64,000 bases of DNA from Symsagittifera roscoffensis (taxonomy: Eukaryota; Xenacoelomorpha; Acoela; Convolutidae), in NCBI RefSeq assembly GCF_963678635.1, contig NC_087063.1, positions 42,050,759 through 42,114,758 of the forward strand, in the 5' to 3' direction. Position 1 is the stretch's first letter, and every line of letters starts with the position of its first letter. Shown in pieces: positions 31,540 to 44,800 of the stretch. A program made the position numbers and the translations under genes. Below the pieces are notes generated by a model that ran no database searches, was not told the origin of the DNA, and saw nothing but the letters and a program-made list of their open reading frames with translations.

Positions 31540-32160
31540 ATGTTAAACTCTCCTTCCAGTGACAGAAACAAGTTTCCAATTCTGGAAGTCCTGAAAGAAT
31601 TCATCGGCCGAAATCAGAACACGGAATCCAAATTAACTTCAGTTCTCGAACTAGCTTCTGGTTCAGGTGTGCATGTATCTTTTTTCGCACAACATTTTCC
31701 AGCTGTTACGTTCCAGCCGTCAGATGTTGATCCGAAAAACTTGACCAGTATTAAAGCGTATATCGATCATTATAAATTATCGCAATCTGTTAAAGATCCG
31801 ATTGCAATTGATTTATCAAACGTCGACAAAATTCAACTGGATCATGACTTTGACATGGTATATGCTTCTAACTTCACTCACATATCACCCATTGTTTGTA
31901 CGTTTGGAGCATTCAGCATAGCTTCGCGATGCCTCAAACCTGGAAGCTACTTTTTAATTTACGGGCCTTTCTCAATCGACGGTGTAATTTCACCCGAGAG
32001 CAATCAAAGTTTTGATGTTAGCTTGAAAAGTCGCAACCCAGATTGGGGCTACAGGGATACGTCTCAATTGGAGGAGATTTCTCGAAATGCTGGTTTTATT
32101 TTTGAGCGGAGAATAGAAATGCCATCAAATAATTGGATCATGGTGTTCAAGAAAAATTGA
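31540..32160 (+). CDS. METTL26: METTL26-like protein (DUF938 methyltransferase fold), single exon
   Basis: A 206-residue frame from ATG to TGA without introns, matching METTL26 along its whole length. It starts with the SSDRNKFPIL segment and has SAM-binding motif I ELASGSGVHVSFF near residues 37-49. PSDVDP follows at the end of the second strand, then FTHISPIVC, YGPFSIDG, SPESNQSFD, LKSRNPDWGYRD and a final NNWIMVFKKN. The family is a Rossmann-fold class I methyltransferase group; its substrate is not established, so a SAM-dependent role is inferred. The length is the usual one for the family. It is on the same strand as BCKDK, whose start lies 417 bases downstream. No clear AATAAA was seen after the stop. 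Confidence 0.92.
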   Translation: MLNSPSSDRNKFPILEVLKEFIGRNQNTESKLTSVLELASGSGVHVSFFAQHFPAVTFQPSDVDPKNLTSIKAYIDHYKLSQSVKDPIAIDLSNVDKIQLDHDFDMVYASNFTHISPIVCTFGAFSIASRCLKPGSYFLIYGPFSIDGVISPESNQSFDVSLKSRNPDWGYRDTSQLEEISRNAGFIFERRIEMPSNNWIMVFKKN

Positions 32161-32577
32161 TATTGTGTATCTTAAGTTTATTCAGGATTTTCGGAAAAAG
32201 TGTTAACGATATAATCAATGAGCAGTTTAATTATTTAAGGATTTTCCAATATGGTATTGATATCAGATGTCACTCTGCGACTACATGAAAATCTGGGTTT
32301 CCGATTGGAAATGCGAGTATTCGGTCAAATAATCGAGCAGCACAACCTTAAATTATTCAATAATTGGTCCCTTGGTTGGGATAACTTGCTTATTTAAAGT
32401 GATCTAAAGTAGGTTAAATAATAGTCTACATTTTATATATCGGAGCTTAATTGTTCATTAATTAATTTGAACAAAAATCAGTTTGAGTTTTGTAGCAACA
32501 ATCATAGTCAATTTTCAGGTGCAATGATAGAAGCGGTCAATAGTTGCTAATCTACTTAATTTGAGCTTCCCTTTGCA

Positions 32578-32819
32578 ATGGTAACCAGAAAAACTGCCAA
32601 GTTATTTTCGATAGTTACTCGAAGTAACAGAAGTTCTTCAACTTCAGTTTTACTCTCTGGTCGTCAAAAAAGGTCACAACTAAAACAGAATCTGAGATGT
32701 TGTTCATCATCTGGTGATAGTGGTAGTAACGAAGATAGAAGTAGCGACCAGCAGCATAGTGCTTTGAACGAGCGAGAACGAAGTTCAAAACAGCCTGTGC
32801 ATGAAGAACTTGAAAATAG
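32578..32819 (+). CDS. BCKDK: BCKDK exon 1 (mitochondrial targeting region)
   Basis: ATG in context TTGCAATGG. Basic Ser/Arg-rich N-terminus, then an acidic Ser-rich stretch. Donor AATAG|GTGAAA, phase 2, which fits exon 2 exactly. Unspliced, it would stop at once at the TGA at 32821. Confidence 0.82.
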
Positions 32820-35800
32820 GTGAAAAGCTATCTGAAATATGTTTCAAGAACCAAGCTGACCATAAATTTTTTGATTGATTGCGAATTCATTTCTAATTTT
32901 GGACAAAATTTTGAAGGGGCAATATTGGAATGGGGATCCTTTTCTGTTCCTCCACAAGACATGAGCATCTTTTTTATGGTGAAACTAGTAGTTTTAAAAG
33001 GTTAAGTATGTCGACCAAATATGTTAAGAACAGCTCAATTAGTCCCTTTGCCAATTCTTATAATTATAAGACACTGATCCGATATTTTACAAAGCAAATA
33101 CAGTTTTGGTAACCGAAAATGGTCGCCATGCCTGAGTTTCTTTTTGAATGAAAAACAAACTTTAAAACTTCGACGCTCATAGGGTTCGAAATGCAAACAG
33201 TCCACAACGAAGCAGCTTCATCTACCACTCGCAACCCGAGAACTCAATGGTGACGTCACAACAGGGTGTTACTAGAGGGGGAGTGGGGATGACTGAGTTT
33301 TCACAGGCCTCGTTAGATAGATTGAGTCACCTCTACAACCAGCCCCAAGTTGACCACTACTCTGCCAGGGTACGTGTATCTTATACAACAGAGAAGGAAA
33401 GGGTTTTGTGTGTGTATTTAACAGAATGGAACCTGAGTTGTGGCCATGAAATTTTTTTCTTGCAAATTACTCGAAAAAGTTGTTCTAAGTACATGAAATT
33501 TACCTAAATGAACTTGAATACATTGAAAACCGAAAAAACCGAGTCAGGTCACTCAAAAAGAAATTTTGTTAGGAATTGATTGTGATATCATACTACCGCT
33601 CTTTCAGTTCAGAATGTATTTGTTTTCGGACTAATTTTACATTAAAGCATAGAAGCACAAAAAGTCACTCTCACACTAGCTTATCTTATGTATTAAATGA
33701 ATGACATGTTTTCAGCATAAGGCTTAATGTTTAAGGGCTATCGAGCGCAACGTTTAAAAATGTGTTTATCAGAACGTCTAAGAATCATTCACGGGGACAT
33801 CGAATATACTAAAATCTGGAATATTCTAGAATTCTTTTCGAAAAACGTGCGAAACTCTGTAATCAAAATGAACTTGATTCAACTTCAAGGCTAGGAGGCA
33901 TTATCTGCCCACTTTATCTCAAAAATTTTAGCGTTCACAGATTAATTTCAGTCTGAAACGAATAAACTGAGCAGCAACCTCCATGCTTAGAGAAACTATT
34001 TTTGTGAACTATGAACGGATTCGGTCTAAACATGTCATTGATTCAACTTCAAATATTAACTTAAAATATTTCATAGTTTCATGACTTAAATAGCTTGCCT
34101 AGAAAATCTTTTCACTAACCGATTCTTAAAAAATCTTAAACTTTTTATGAACGGATTCGGTCTGTGAATTAACTTGAAATTTTTCTAAGTTAAATATCTT
34201 GATAGCTTGTTTACAAAAGCCCAGATTTTTTGCGGCCTGTTCTGTTCTATAAAGTAATTTGAAATAACTCAAAGTTTCATAGGCTGAGTAGCTTGTTGAG
34301 AAAACTTGAAACTTTTGCGAATCGATTCGGTCTATGGAATAACTTGAATTATTTCATAGCTTGAATAGCTCCCTGAAGACATCTCTTAATTTTCATGAAC
34401 CGATTCGGTCCATGAAAAACTTAAAATAATTGGAATTATCATAGCTTGAGTAGCTTGCTTGGAAGAACTCAAATATTTGCGAATTATTTCAAGTTTTCGC
34501 GAAACAATTTGGTCTTTAAAACGATTTAAGTTTTATCGAATTTTCATTGCTTGAATGGCTTCGTTGCAATTTTTTTTGCCCTTCGGATCCTTTTCTGCGA
34601 TAACATGAAAAGTTTTAAAGTATCTTAGTTTTCTTAGAAAAAATAAATTTTTGCGAATTGAGCGCTATGAAATAACTTGAAATATCTTGAATAGCTTGCT
34701 TAGAAAATTGTGAACCCATTCGGTCTATAAACAACTTCATTTTGCTATTTTTTAATTTCATTTACTTGCTTATAAAAACATGAATTTTTCGCGAACTGAT
34801 TTGGTCTATGAAATATTTTGAACTATATCAAATTTTCATCGCTCGAATTGAATGGCTGCAAAAGAAACATTTTTTCATTTTTTTTCGGCATTCGGTGCCT
34901 TTTTCTGAGCTAATTTTAAATATACCGAAGTTTCATAGCTTATCTAGAAAATTTTTTGCGAACCGATTTGGATTAAGAAACAACGTGAATTTTTTCTCAT
35001 TTTTATAGTTTGAACAGCTTGCTGCAGAAATTTTTTTTTAAAACAATTCTGTTCGCTCCTTAACTGAACATCAAGTAATTTCAAATTTTCATCCCATCAA
35101 TGTCTTGAATCTGAAAATTTTAATTTTCGGCATCTGAATTGCTTTGTTTCAAAGTTTGTTAGTATAAAAAGCTTGCAAAGAAAAGTTTGAACGTTTTGTC
35201 ATCGACTTCTCTTCATGAAGTGTCATGAAATTTTTTTCATTTTCATAGCTTGACTAGCTGGCCTAAAAAACAGACTTCTCGCAAAACTATTTGGCTTAAG
35301 AAACAACTTGCATCATATCGAAGTGTCATTCTTTTTACAACTTGCTGAAGAAAACTTGATTTTTTGCGGACCGATTCGCTCGTTGAAATAGCTTGAAATA
35401 GTTTCAACTGTTCATCGCTTGAATGGTTTCGCTCGAACGCTTCCATTTCTGCCATCCGATTCGCTTCGGCTCAAAGTTTAATAGCTAGAGTAGCTTACTG
35501 AGAATAATTATTGAACTTTTCCCGAACCAATTTGGTCTGAAAAAAGGTTGTGTATAAACCAGCCAAAATACCTGATTGTTTTGGAATAGTTATGTAACAA
35601 TTATATAACACTTACGAAAGTTATGCAAATTTCATTGATATGACGTAACTATTCGGCTGGCTTAACTAATCCGCGTATTACTGATTTGTTTGTATTTCAA
35701 CTGGTTTATTTACTCTCGAAATAATCTAAAGTTTCTCAAATTTTCATTACTGGAAAAGCTTGCTAAGAAGAAATAAATTTTCGCGAACTGGCTTGCTCTA

Positions 35801-38800
35801 TAAAACAACCTGAAATATTTCGAAGTTTCATAACTTGAATAGCTTGCTTCGAAAAGCTTTCATTTTTTGAGAGCCGATTTGATCTATGAATTGGTTTTTG
35901 TTAATTTAAACTTTCACCGCTTGAATGGCTTCAAAACAAAGATTTCATTTTTCTCCATCCGATTCGCTTCTTGAAATAACTTCAATTTTTCGAAGGACCA
36001 TAGGTTGCCTAGAAAAATTTAATCTTTTCGCGAACCTATTCGGTCTAAGAAATTTAAAATTGTTCAAACCGATTTGCAACATGGTTTTACTTATAATTTT
36101 CAGATGGTTCATAGCTTGACTAGCTGGATCAGACCAACCACTAACTTTTTCCAAGTCGATTGATTTTTTAAGTTGGGCTTCCTAGTAGCTTTTATTAGGC
36201 TTGCGATTGGCAAGCGTTATTAAATTGAAAATAGACTTTTTTGGGTAACTTGTTTAACAGTATCACTCGAATCAATTGGTTACTTCGTTCATAATGAATT
36301 CAAATTTCTAAGTGAATCCGATACGCTTAGGCTGGAGACAACGAACGGATTTTAATCGATTGGTAAAGCATGGATTTTTTTATACTAAAATTTTTTGACA
36401 ATTGTTGAATGTTCTGTATTTGTCATTTTACCAAGTCTGATTTGATTTTTTTCAACTAAATGGTTTGGTTTCGGTTGACGTTTTACCGGTTTAGTCAACT
36501 CATATTTTGCTTTATGACGGCCAAAAATTCCTGACGGCCAAAATCAGGTATTATGAAAATGTATGAGATGGGTTTTTTTTACTTTTTTGAGAAGCTTTAG
36601 AAAGCTTTTCATTTTTTGCTGAAGTCTTAGTTCAGTAGAAAACTACTCCGCCATGTTTCAAAAAGTCTTGTCAATCGATCAATCGTAAGACTGCCTACTC
36701 CCCTGTGCTCCTGCATAATTTTCTGGTTTCCTCTTACTTTACACTTGTGCCTACAGTCTTCATAAAAGTGTGTGGGGGATTATTTGACCCGTATTTTGGT
36801 TTTTCATTCTCTCAAAAAATGCCCTCCTAAACCTGAGATGTTAAGTTCAATGGATAAAACGGATTATGGTAAGTTGCCCTGCATAAACGGCTACGCCCAT
36901 TTTTTTCTCCACAACAAGTCTTGGCCTTTGGAATACTCAAATTTTTTTTTTGACCGTTTGTTTAGTCTTTTTAACTTTCTTCGAAAACGAAACATATCCG
37001 CCCAAATTGCAGAGTTTTGTTTTAATTCAATGAACAGATTGTGGAAAATTTTTGTGCGTTTGCGGCTACGCCCAAATTTTTCTATTCAAATAATAATGGC
37101 CCTCGGAAGTCAAATTTTTTGATTCCGATGTTTGAAAACTCCCTCCCAAGTAAGAGTCTTATGGTTTAATAAAAACAACAGATTGGGAAGCTCCTCTGCA
37201 TATCCGCTACGACCATCTTATATATTAAATATAACTCCGAATACGCTATGGACGCAATGTTTAATTGAACACAATGCTTAAGAATCATTAGGAGACAATG
37301 TTTAAAAGGCTATCGAGCGTATTGCTTAAGAAGCACTCAGAGCAACAGTCAGAAGATGAACTAGATTCAACTTCAGGGCTAGACAGTACCTACTTATTTC
37401 TGTCTGGAACTGGACTGTCAAAATTTCAGTCTGCAAAGAATCACTTAAAAACAGCAACCTCCATGCTAAGAAAAAAAATTTTCGCGAACCTATTCGTTTG
37501 ATGAAATAAATGGAAATATCGCAATTTTTCATAACTTGAAAAGCTTTGTTAGAAAAAGTTTTTCGCGAACCGATTCAGTCTATGAAATAACTTCAAATTA
37601 TTCAAAGTTGCGTAGCTCTATTAGCTTGCTTAGAAAAACTTTAAAGTTTTCGCGAACCGACATAGTCCAAGAAATAACCTGGAAAAGTTCAAAGTTTCAT
37701 AGCTTGAATAGCTTGCTTAGAATAGCTTGCTTAGCTTTTTGCAAGCCCTTTCAGTCTATGAATTAATCTGAAATATTTAAAAGTTTCATAGCTTGAAAAG
37801 CTTGCTTACTAAAATTTAACTCATTGCGAACCGATTTAGTCCACGAAATAACCTGCAAAGGTTCAAAGTTTCATAGCTTGATTTGCTTGCTTCGAAAAAA
37901 GTTTCGCGATCTGATTTGATTTTAAAATAATTTTACTTATTCAAAGTTTATAGCTTGAATAGCTTGCTTCGAAAACTCAAAGCGTTTCGCGAAATGATTC
38001 GATCTATGAAAGAACTTCAAATATTTCAAAGTTATATAGCTTTATTTGCTTGCTTCGAAAAAAAATTTGCTGATTGAAAAACTTAAATTTTTTGCGAACA
38101 GATTTGATCTACGAAATAAGTTGAAAGAATTCATTTTTTAGCTTGCTTAGAAAACTTATAGCTTTTCGTGTACTGACTCGGTTTATAAAATAAGTTGAAT
38201 GCGAACAGATTTGATCTACGAAATAAGTTGAAAGAATTCATTGTTTTAGCTTGCTTAGAAAACTTATAGCTTTTCGTGTACTGATTCGGTTTATGAAGTA
38301 AGTTGGTGTATTTCAAAATTGCATAGCTCTATATGCTTGCTTGCTTAGTTTTAGCGAACATATTTAGTCCACGAAAAAACCTGGAAAAATTCAAAGTTTC
38401 ATAGCTTGAGAAGCTTGATTAGAAAAACTTTCAACTTTTCGTGAAGTGATTTAGTCCACGAAATAACCTGCAAAAGTTCAAAGTTTCATAGCTTGATTTG
38501 CTTGCTTCGAAAAAAATTTCGCGGACTGATTCGGAAAAACTTATACCTGTTGTTAACCAAATCAGTCTATACAACAACTTCGAAATTTTTAAAAGTTGGA
38601 AATGTTTTAAATAGCTTGCAAAGAAGAACTTGAACCTTTTGCGAACCAGTTCGCTCTGTGAAGTTACTTGATTTATTTCTCTTCATAGCTTGAATAGCTT
38701 GCTGAGGAAAACGTTTGCCAACTTTTTTGCCAACTGATTCGCTCTATGAAACAACAGGATTCTTTTCTTGCTTTAATAGCTTGCCTAGAAAAACTTCAAT

Positions 38801-41800
38801 TTTTTGCAAATTTTGATTTGCTCTATGAAAGAACTTGAAATATTTCACAAATTTTTGTAGCTTGGATAGCTTGCTAAGAAAACTTCAATTTTTCGGGAAT
38901 CTATTCGTTCTATGAAACTTAAAGTTTTCAAACCGCGTTACGATAATATGGCTTTACTTGAAATTGTTCAAATATTCTTTGATTGGATAGCTTGATCGGA
39001 GCATTAACCAACTTTTTGCGAGCCAATTAATTATTGGAGGCGGGCTTGCTAGTTTTTTTTCATTACGCCAAAGTTATGGACCTCGGACAAGTCAATAATT
39101 GGTTTGTTCTACCGTCTTTTGAAACTATTTGACTTTTCTCGAAAACTACCCTCTCAAGTTATTAGGTTTTTGTGTTCAATCGACACAAGAGATTGTGTGA
39201 ATCTCTTGTCTGGTGGCTACGCCCAATTTTGTTTACACTAAAAAGTTTGATTCGCAGAAAAATCAATTTTTAATTTATTGAGTTTGTTGGAGAATTTGAG
39301 TTTTCCTGAAAACTACCCACCCATAGGTTAAGTGTTCGGGTTCAATCTAGAAACCCGGTTTTGAGGATCTTTTTTGGTTAAGCGGCGACAATCTTCTCAT
39401 TGCAGAAAAAGTTTAAGATAACAGAAAGTCCCGTTTTTGAACTTTCGACCGTTTTTTAGGAATTTTTTGACTTTCTTATATACTACCTTATTAAATATGA
39501 GATGAAGGCTTCAATCGAAAGAACCGGTTGCGAGAGTTTTGTCTACAGATCCGGGAATTGCCTTATTTTTTGAAGGAAAAATTTTATGTGTGCGCTCTTC
39601 TGACTTACTTCAGTTGAGAAACAACTAAGGTTTTAGGCAAAGTCCAAATTTTAATTAATCCCATTCATCCCGCATCAGTATAACAAATTCCAAAAATATC
39701 AAAAACTTACCTCCAGCTTTAGCTCGACCCCTAGTTATCTTTTATCGAGACATACGAAGATTTTAGTTCACCTAGTTTTTTCAATATATTTCACTTTTTC
39801 GACTTCGTTTTTTAATGTTTGTGTTGTATCATAAGTGGTGCGAAGCTCCGCTCCTCCTCTGTGCAACAAAAAAAGTTATTTTAGTTTTTGAACTTATTTT
39901 CAAAGCACTGATACCCAATAAAAATGGCACAAACTATTTCGATAAGAAAGTATTTTTGTCGTTTAATTTTTTTCTTTTGATTACTGTGATTAGAACATTC
40001 TGTGCTATTTGCGAAGCAAAGGGGATGCACTTGTTCTGCCCTTTATTGAAAATTGGGAGGAACTTTGTTTTTGGGTGTGTTTTTTTTCTTAATTTTTTTA
40101 AACTTTTTTTGTTTTCCTGGCGAAATCAGCCACCACAAATAATCATTCGACTGGGTTGAGGAATATATAATATTGAAGCCCTTTCAGTCGTGATTTGAAC
40201 GGCATTATAAAAGTTTTTTTTTTAGTGTCAAGAAAAACCGGTCCGAATCTTTTGATTTTTTGTCTCTTTTCGAGCGAGTTAAGCGATCGAGTATCGCTCG
40301 TTATATATGAAATTTTGCAATTTCGGCTTCAAAAAATTTCAAGAATATTTAATGTAGTCGGAACATTCTGTTGCTAATTGCACTGCAGCCGGCTAGCCTT
40401 GTTTTAAATTTTGTCGGACCGCTCCAGGATTTGGAAGAAATTATGGCCTCGGTTGGTTGTTTATGTTGAGGTTTCAGGCACGTTAAAGCAAGCTTGCTGA
40501 TAATCGTGTGGCGCCATAAGTGGGTGAATTCCTTCGTTATTCGGTTGCAAAATTTCTTCAATAATTTTGCCGCAGTGTTGAGAAAAATTGCGGCCAAAGT
40601 GTTCGTTTTTTAAGAAAAACAGCAAAGAGAGGATATAATTGACTCCTAATTTTGGCGAAAGATTTCGTTTTATTTTGATATATGAATGATTAATTAGAAG
40701 ATTAAAAATCATTTTATCGGCACATGAACGTCCATTATCTCAGATAAAAAACACCAGGAAATTCATATAAAACATTATTTTTTGCTGTCTGCATTTTTTC
40801 CGGCTGCTGCTGTATATAGTTTCATTTTTTCAATTTTTTCGACTATTATGACGAACCTTTTTTTCTAGCCCGACTCGCAAATGAAAGTGTACATTGAAAG
40901 TGTTCACTAATATGGAAATTTCACTGTAGCATTGGAAAGTGCATAGCTTCTGTTCTCTGCTTCGTTTGTGGCTATTGTTTGATACCTATTACGAGTGCGT
41001 GGCTGAGTGGTTAGTGTCTGAGACTCTTAATCTCTAGGTCGGCGATTTGAATCTCAGACGTAGCCGATTTTTTTTTTACTAATTCGAGGCTCAGACCTAA
41101 TTTTTTATTTCACTTTATAGAGCTGCTTTTTGTCATGTTCTGGCTAGTGTTTGCGAAGTGAAGCTTTGCCTCAGTGTAAAATTAATTTAATCAGAGCCTA
41201 TAATTGTTTTTCCAGATTTCCAACATAATTAACAGAATCGTTGAAGCATTTCGAAAAATCTGTGATTTCGTTAGCAACATAAGTTTTCACCATGTTTGCT
41301 TTTCAAATACCAGTTCAGTTCGAAATTTGTTTTGTGTGTTGATTCTCAATTTATCAACTCCGTTTGTATAATTTTATTTTTGTTTTTCATTTTTTGCTTA
41401 TCTTTCGTATTTGCATTAACGTCGTTTGATGGGTTAAACTATTTTCTTTGTGTGTGTGTGTCTGTTCTCCGACATTTTTTACTCTGCCCCAGTATTTTTA
41501 GCGTTTTGTTTGCTTGGTTACAGCTTCTTGTTGTTTCATGCTAATTTAACACTGGCAATTGTCGTGTTTGCCATGTTTCATCAAAAAACCATGTAAAACG
41601 ATACGAGGCGATCGTAGGAAGAACATTTGGTAGACCCAGTCTTAGCGACATTTTTCTTATGATTTTTTCGACTAAGCGTCTTCCGTCTCAATTGCTGTCG
41701 ACTAGCTAGCCAATTTTGTGTTGTACGTTTCTGTTGTTTCACAAGTGGTGGAAAGCTCCGTTTCACTTCTGTCAAAGTAGGATTTTTGATCGAACGATCT

Positions 41801-44800
41801 TTGAAGGACATTTTTACACTAGCCAGCTTGCGAGCGTTAGTGCATTAGTACGAACCTTTTCTTTCTTATAGCCTAACTCGCAAATAAAAGTGTTCATTAA
41901 AAGTATTCTTATATAAAATTTTACTGTAGCATTGGAAATTGCAGAGCATCTGTTTTCTGCTTTATTTGTGGCTGTTGTTTGTTATGTAGGAAGTCCTCAT
42001 AATCGCTAGGTCGACGGTTCGAATTTACACTAAATCCAGGCTTTTTTCTACTTTTTTTCATTGCATTTAATGGATCTGCTTCTTGTCGTGTTCTTGCTAG
42101 TGTTTGCGAATCGAAGCTTCGCCTCTGTGTAAAAGCTTTTTATGTTGTGTGTGTAATTTTTTGCATATGGGTAGAGCACTCTCACTGTGTCAAAATGAAA
42201 AAGATTTTTTTTGGAGAAAGTAGCAGTTTATTGTTGCATCAACTTTTGCAGCTTTAAAACTGATTGTGGATGGAACACGTGTTTAAAATCATTAAACACG
42301 CGAATACAAGAAAAAATGTTTTATCAGTTACTGAATATACTAAGACTCTCCTGCTCAACTTTTGGTGGAATTTTGGTGTCGGAATTTTTTTTTGGCCGAT
42401 TCTATCCTCTATTATGCTTTAGAGTATCCTCTATTATGCATTTTTAATTTTTTTGTCGGCGCACAGGTTTTCATTGCGTTGATTTTAAGAATTACCTTGT
42501 TAAAACTTTGAATTGGTGTAAATTATAATGACCTATGAAGGAAATCTGTTTCACACTGTCCCTTATAGTATTCGGTCTTTTTTGGCTTAAATTTTGAAGA
42601 TATCGTGTTGATCTTTAATTGATTATTGGTCAAGTAGTAAGAATTCTGTGTTTTTCCTTCACATATGTGACAATCTCTACTGTTTATATTTATGAAAATC
42701 CGTTTACATTGAATTTGCTTTTTAGCTTCTAGATTTTGAGTACAATCATTCAATAGCAAGTATTGATGGTTTAAATGGTCCTATACAAGATCTTTGAGAC
42801 AAAAATTTGCAAAGGAGTTTCATCTGTCATATGTGCACACTGTCTTTCAAGGGCAAAACAGGTTTTTTACTGGGTCCTAAAGGCTTACCGATTGAAGCAT
42901 AGTATTGCTGCAATCTCTTCTGAATTTAGTAACATCTGAATTGAAGTTTTTTGGTACCAGTTCGCAGAGTGGTTGGTAGGTTTAGTAGACATTGAAAGTG
43001 GAGGGTAAGTATTTTTATAGACGCCAAAAAGTGAAAATTTGTAATTAAGGAAGTCAGCTTTCTTTTTTATCATCGATTAAATTGCCAAATGTTCCGCAAT
43101 TCTTTCATCTGATTAGTTTGTTTCACTATTTCTTATGGAGCTGATGAAGCTCCATTGCTTTTTGGGACTGTCAAAATTTTGAAACTTAGCTATTTTCTCA
43201 TTCTTATGTAGATTTTAAGACGATTGTTCTATCTATTTTGCGCACGTTTATAGTTTTCATAATCTGAAGAAGTTTTTGAAGACTGATAATTTCATAGTTT
43301 TATTTCAATCTTAATGGTTCTTTTATTGAATTTATAGCTTTTTTCGATAGATGTAGTGATGAGGATACTCTTATTTTCAAGAATGATGTCAGGAATAATG
43401 CAGTGATGCCAGGATTAGTGAATAGTCTGTACCCAGTGAATTCAATTAATGTTTCAATTCACTCCTATTTAATAAGTGTACCACCCCAATTAGGCTTAAA
43501 TCAATTGATTGTTTTAAATTATGTTACATTGAAATTTCAAGAAAACCAATTACTTTTTGACTTTCTGTTGAATCCAGTTACCGATTATTTTTAATTAAAA
43601 TCCCGATGTTTTTCCTGCTGCTTTTTGTCTGTTTGTGTCGCTTCTTGTGTCTCACAAGCAAAATTTTAATCAATTTGGCCTCAGCGAGATTAATATATCT
43701 TATGAATAGACGTTTCTCAGGCCACTTGAAATTTCAAGGTTTTTTTTGAGAAATTAAGGAATTTATGAACTCTTTCTTGACTGAGACGTCTGTTTCAGCC
43801 GTCTGTGCGTCTCACCCCCAGCAGTATGCTGTACACTGGAGGTAGCTCTGATGGTCTTCATCTACTGGTAAGAGCTAAGCAGAAGGTTTCAACATCTAAT
43901 TTTGCAAGTGAATGTTTGCTAGTTTTTTTGCAGCGCTGGTTGAACAAAAGTACGCACGAAACTATAACTTTTTCTCGAAGTAAGGCTGTCATACGTCAGA
44001 TATAAAACGAAATCACACTATCACTTTAAAATTTTCACAACAAGCGAGCTTTTTAGGGCTGTAATTTTGGGTTGTTCTAAAAATTATTTAATATTGTTTG
44101 TTTCTACAATTGCCGAAATGTCTGTTGGACGTCGATTGTATTATCTGATTTTTAGAGGAGTGCTCAATACTTACAGAAGGAACTACCGGTACGAGTGGCC
44201 CACAGGATAGCAGGCTTCAGACGACTGCCATTCATCATAGCAATCAACCCCATCCTCCTCAGTGTCCATGAGTTATACTTGCGCACTTTCAGTCGACTGA
44301 TTAGGGTGAGCAAACAGTCAGTCCAAGACAACGAGAAAAAAAAACAATTTTTCATATGATCATTACCGGTCTTTTTCTGTGGATTTGATTCTCTGAACAA
44401 GGCAACTCGTTCAAGTTGAAGCGATAAAAATTGAGGCTACATTTTTTGCCCAACCTAACCCCGCAAAATTGCGCATTTTCAGTATCTATTTCCTACTCTG
44501 GTGTTTTATCAGGTGCTTAATTGGTGGCTGGTGTTTGACATTCAGCAAGAGCATAATACGCAATTGGTTTGACATTATACTGTAAATCTGTAGGTCGGAG
44601 GTGCAAATGTTATTTGATTGTTTTTGCAATTTGAAAGCGCTTCTTTGTGAAATTTTTGCTGGTTGTTGCGATGTGTAGCGACGCCTCTGTGATCTGTTCT
44701 GTTGAATGTCTCGACGAATGCAATATCGAGAATTTAGGGATGTGATGTGATCGATTGATAAATCCTGGAAAAATAAATCATGCTAGTTTATTTCATGAGT

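Larger units (their letters stand above)
33960..39020 (+). repeat. Array of about 85-base repeats in BCKDK intron 2
   Basis: Dozens of diverged units carry the same landmarks in order: CGCGAACCGATTCGGTCTATG, then GAAATAACTTGAAAT, CAAAGTTTCATAGC and TTGAATAGCTTGCTTAGAAAA. In the cleanest part (37.5-38.4 kb) the spacing is about 78-104 bases. Two units at 38094 and 38201 are nearly identical, a recent local duplication. A different block (about 36,100-37,290) interrupts the array. The repeats have no coding capacity. Confidence 0.85.

Noticed and set aside
33249..33256. CRE (TGACGTCA) as a regulatory site at BCKDK
   Set aside because: It lies within coding exon 2, so its sequence is explained by codons.
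33960..39020. CRISPR-like array
   Set aside because: Units are contiguous and diverged, there are no constant repeats separated by unique spacers, and the setting is a eukaryotic intron.
43403..43594. 63-codon frame in BCKDK intron 2 as an extra exon
   Set aside because: No match to the kinase family and the flanking exons already join in phase without it.
43868..43873. GTAAGA as the BCKDK exon 3 donor
   Set aside because: It is a strong donor by sequence but would remove about seven residues that the family keeps before ELPVR; the in-frame site at 43886 fits better. Alternative use is possible.
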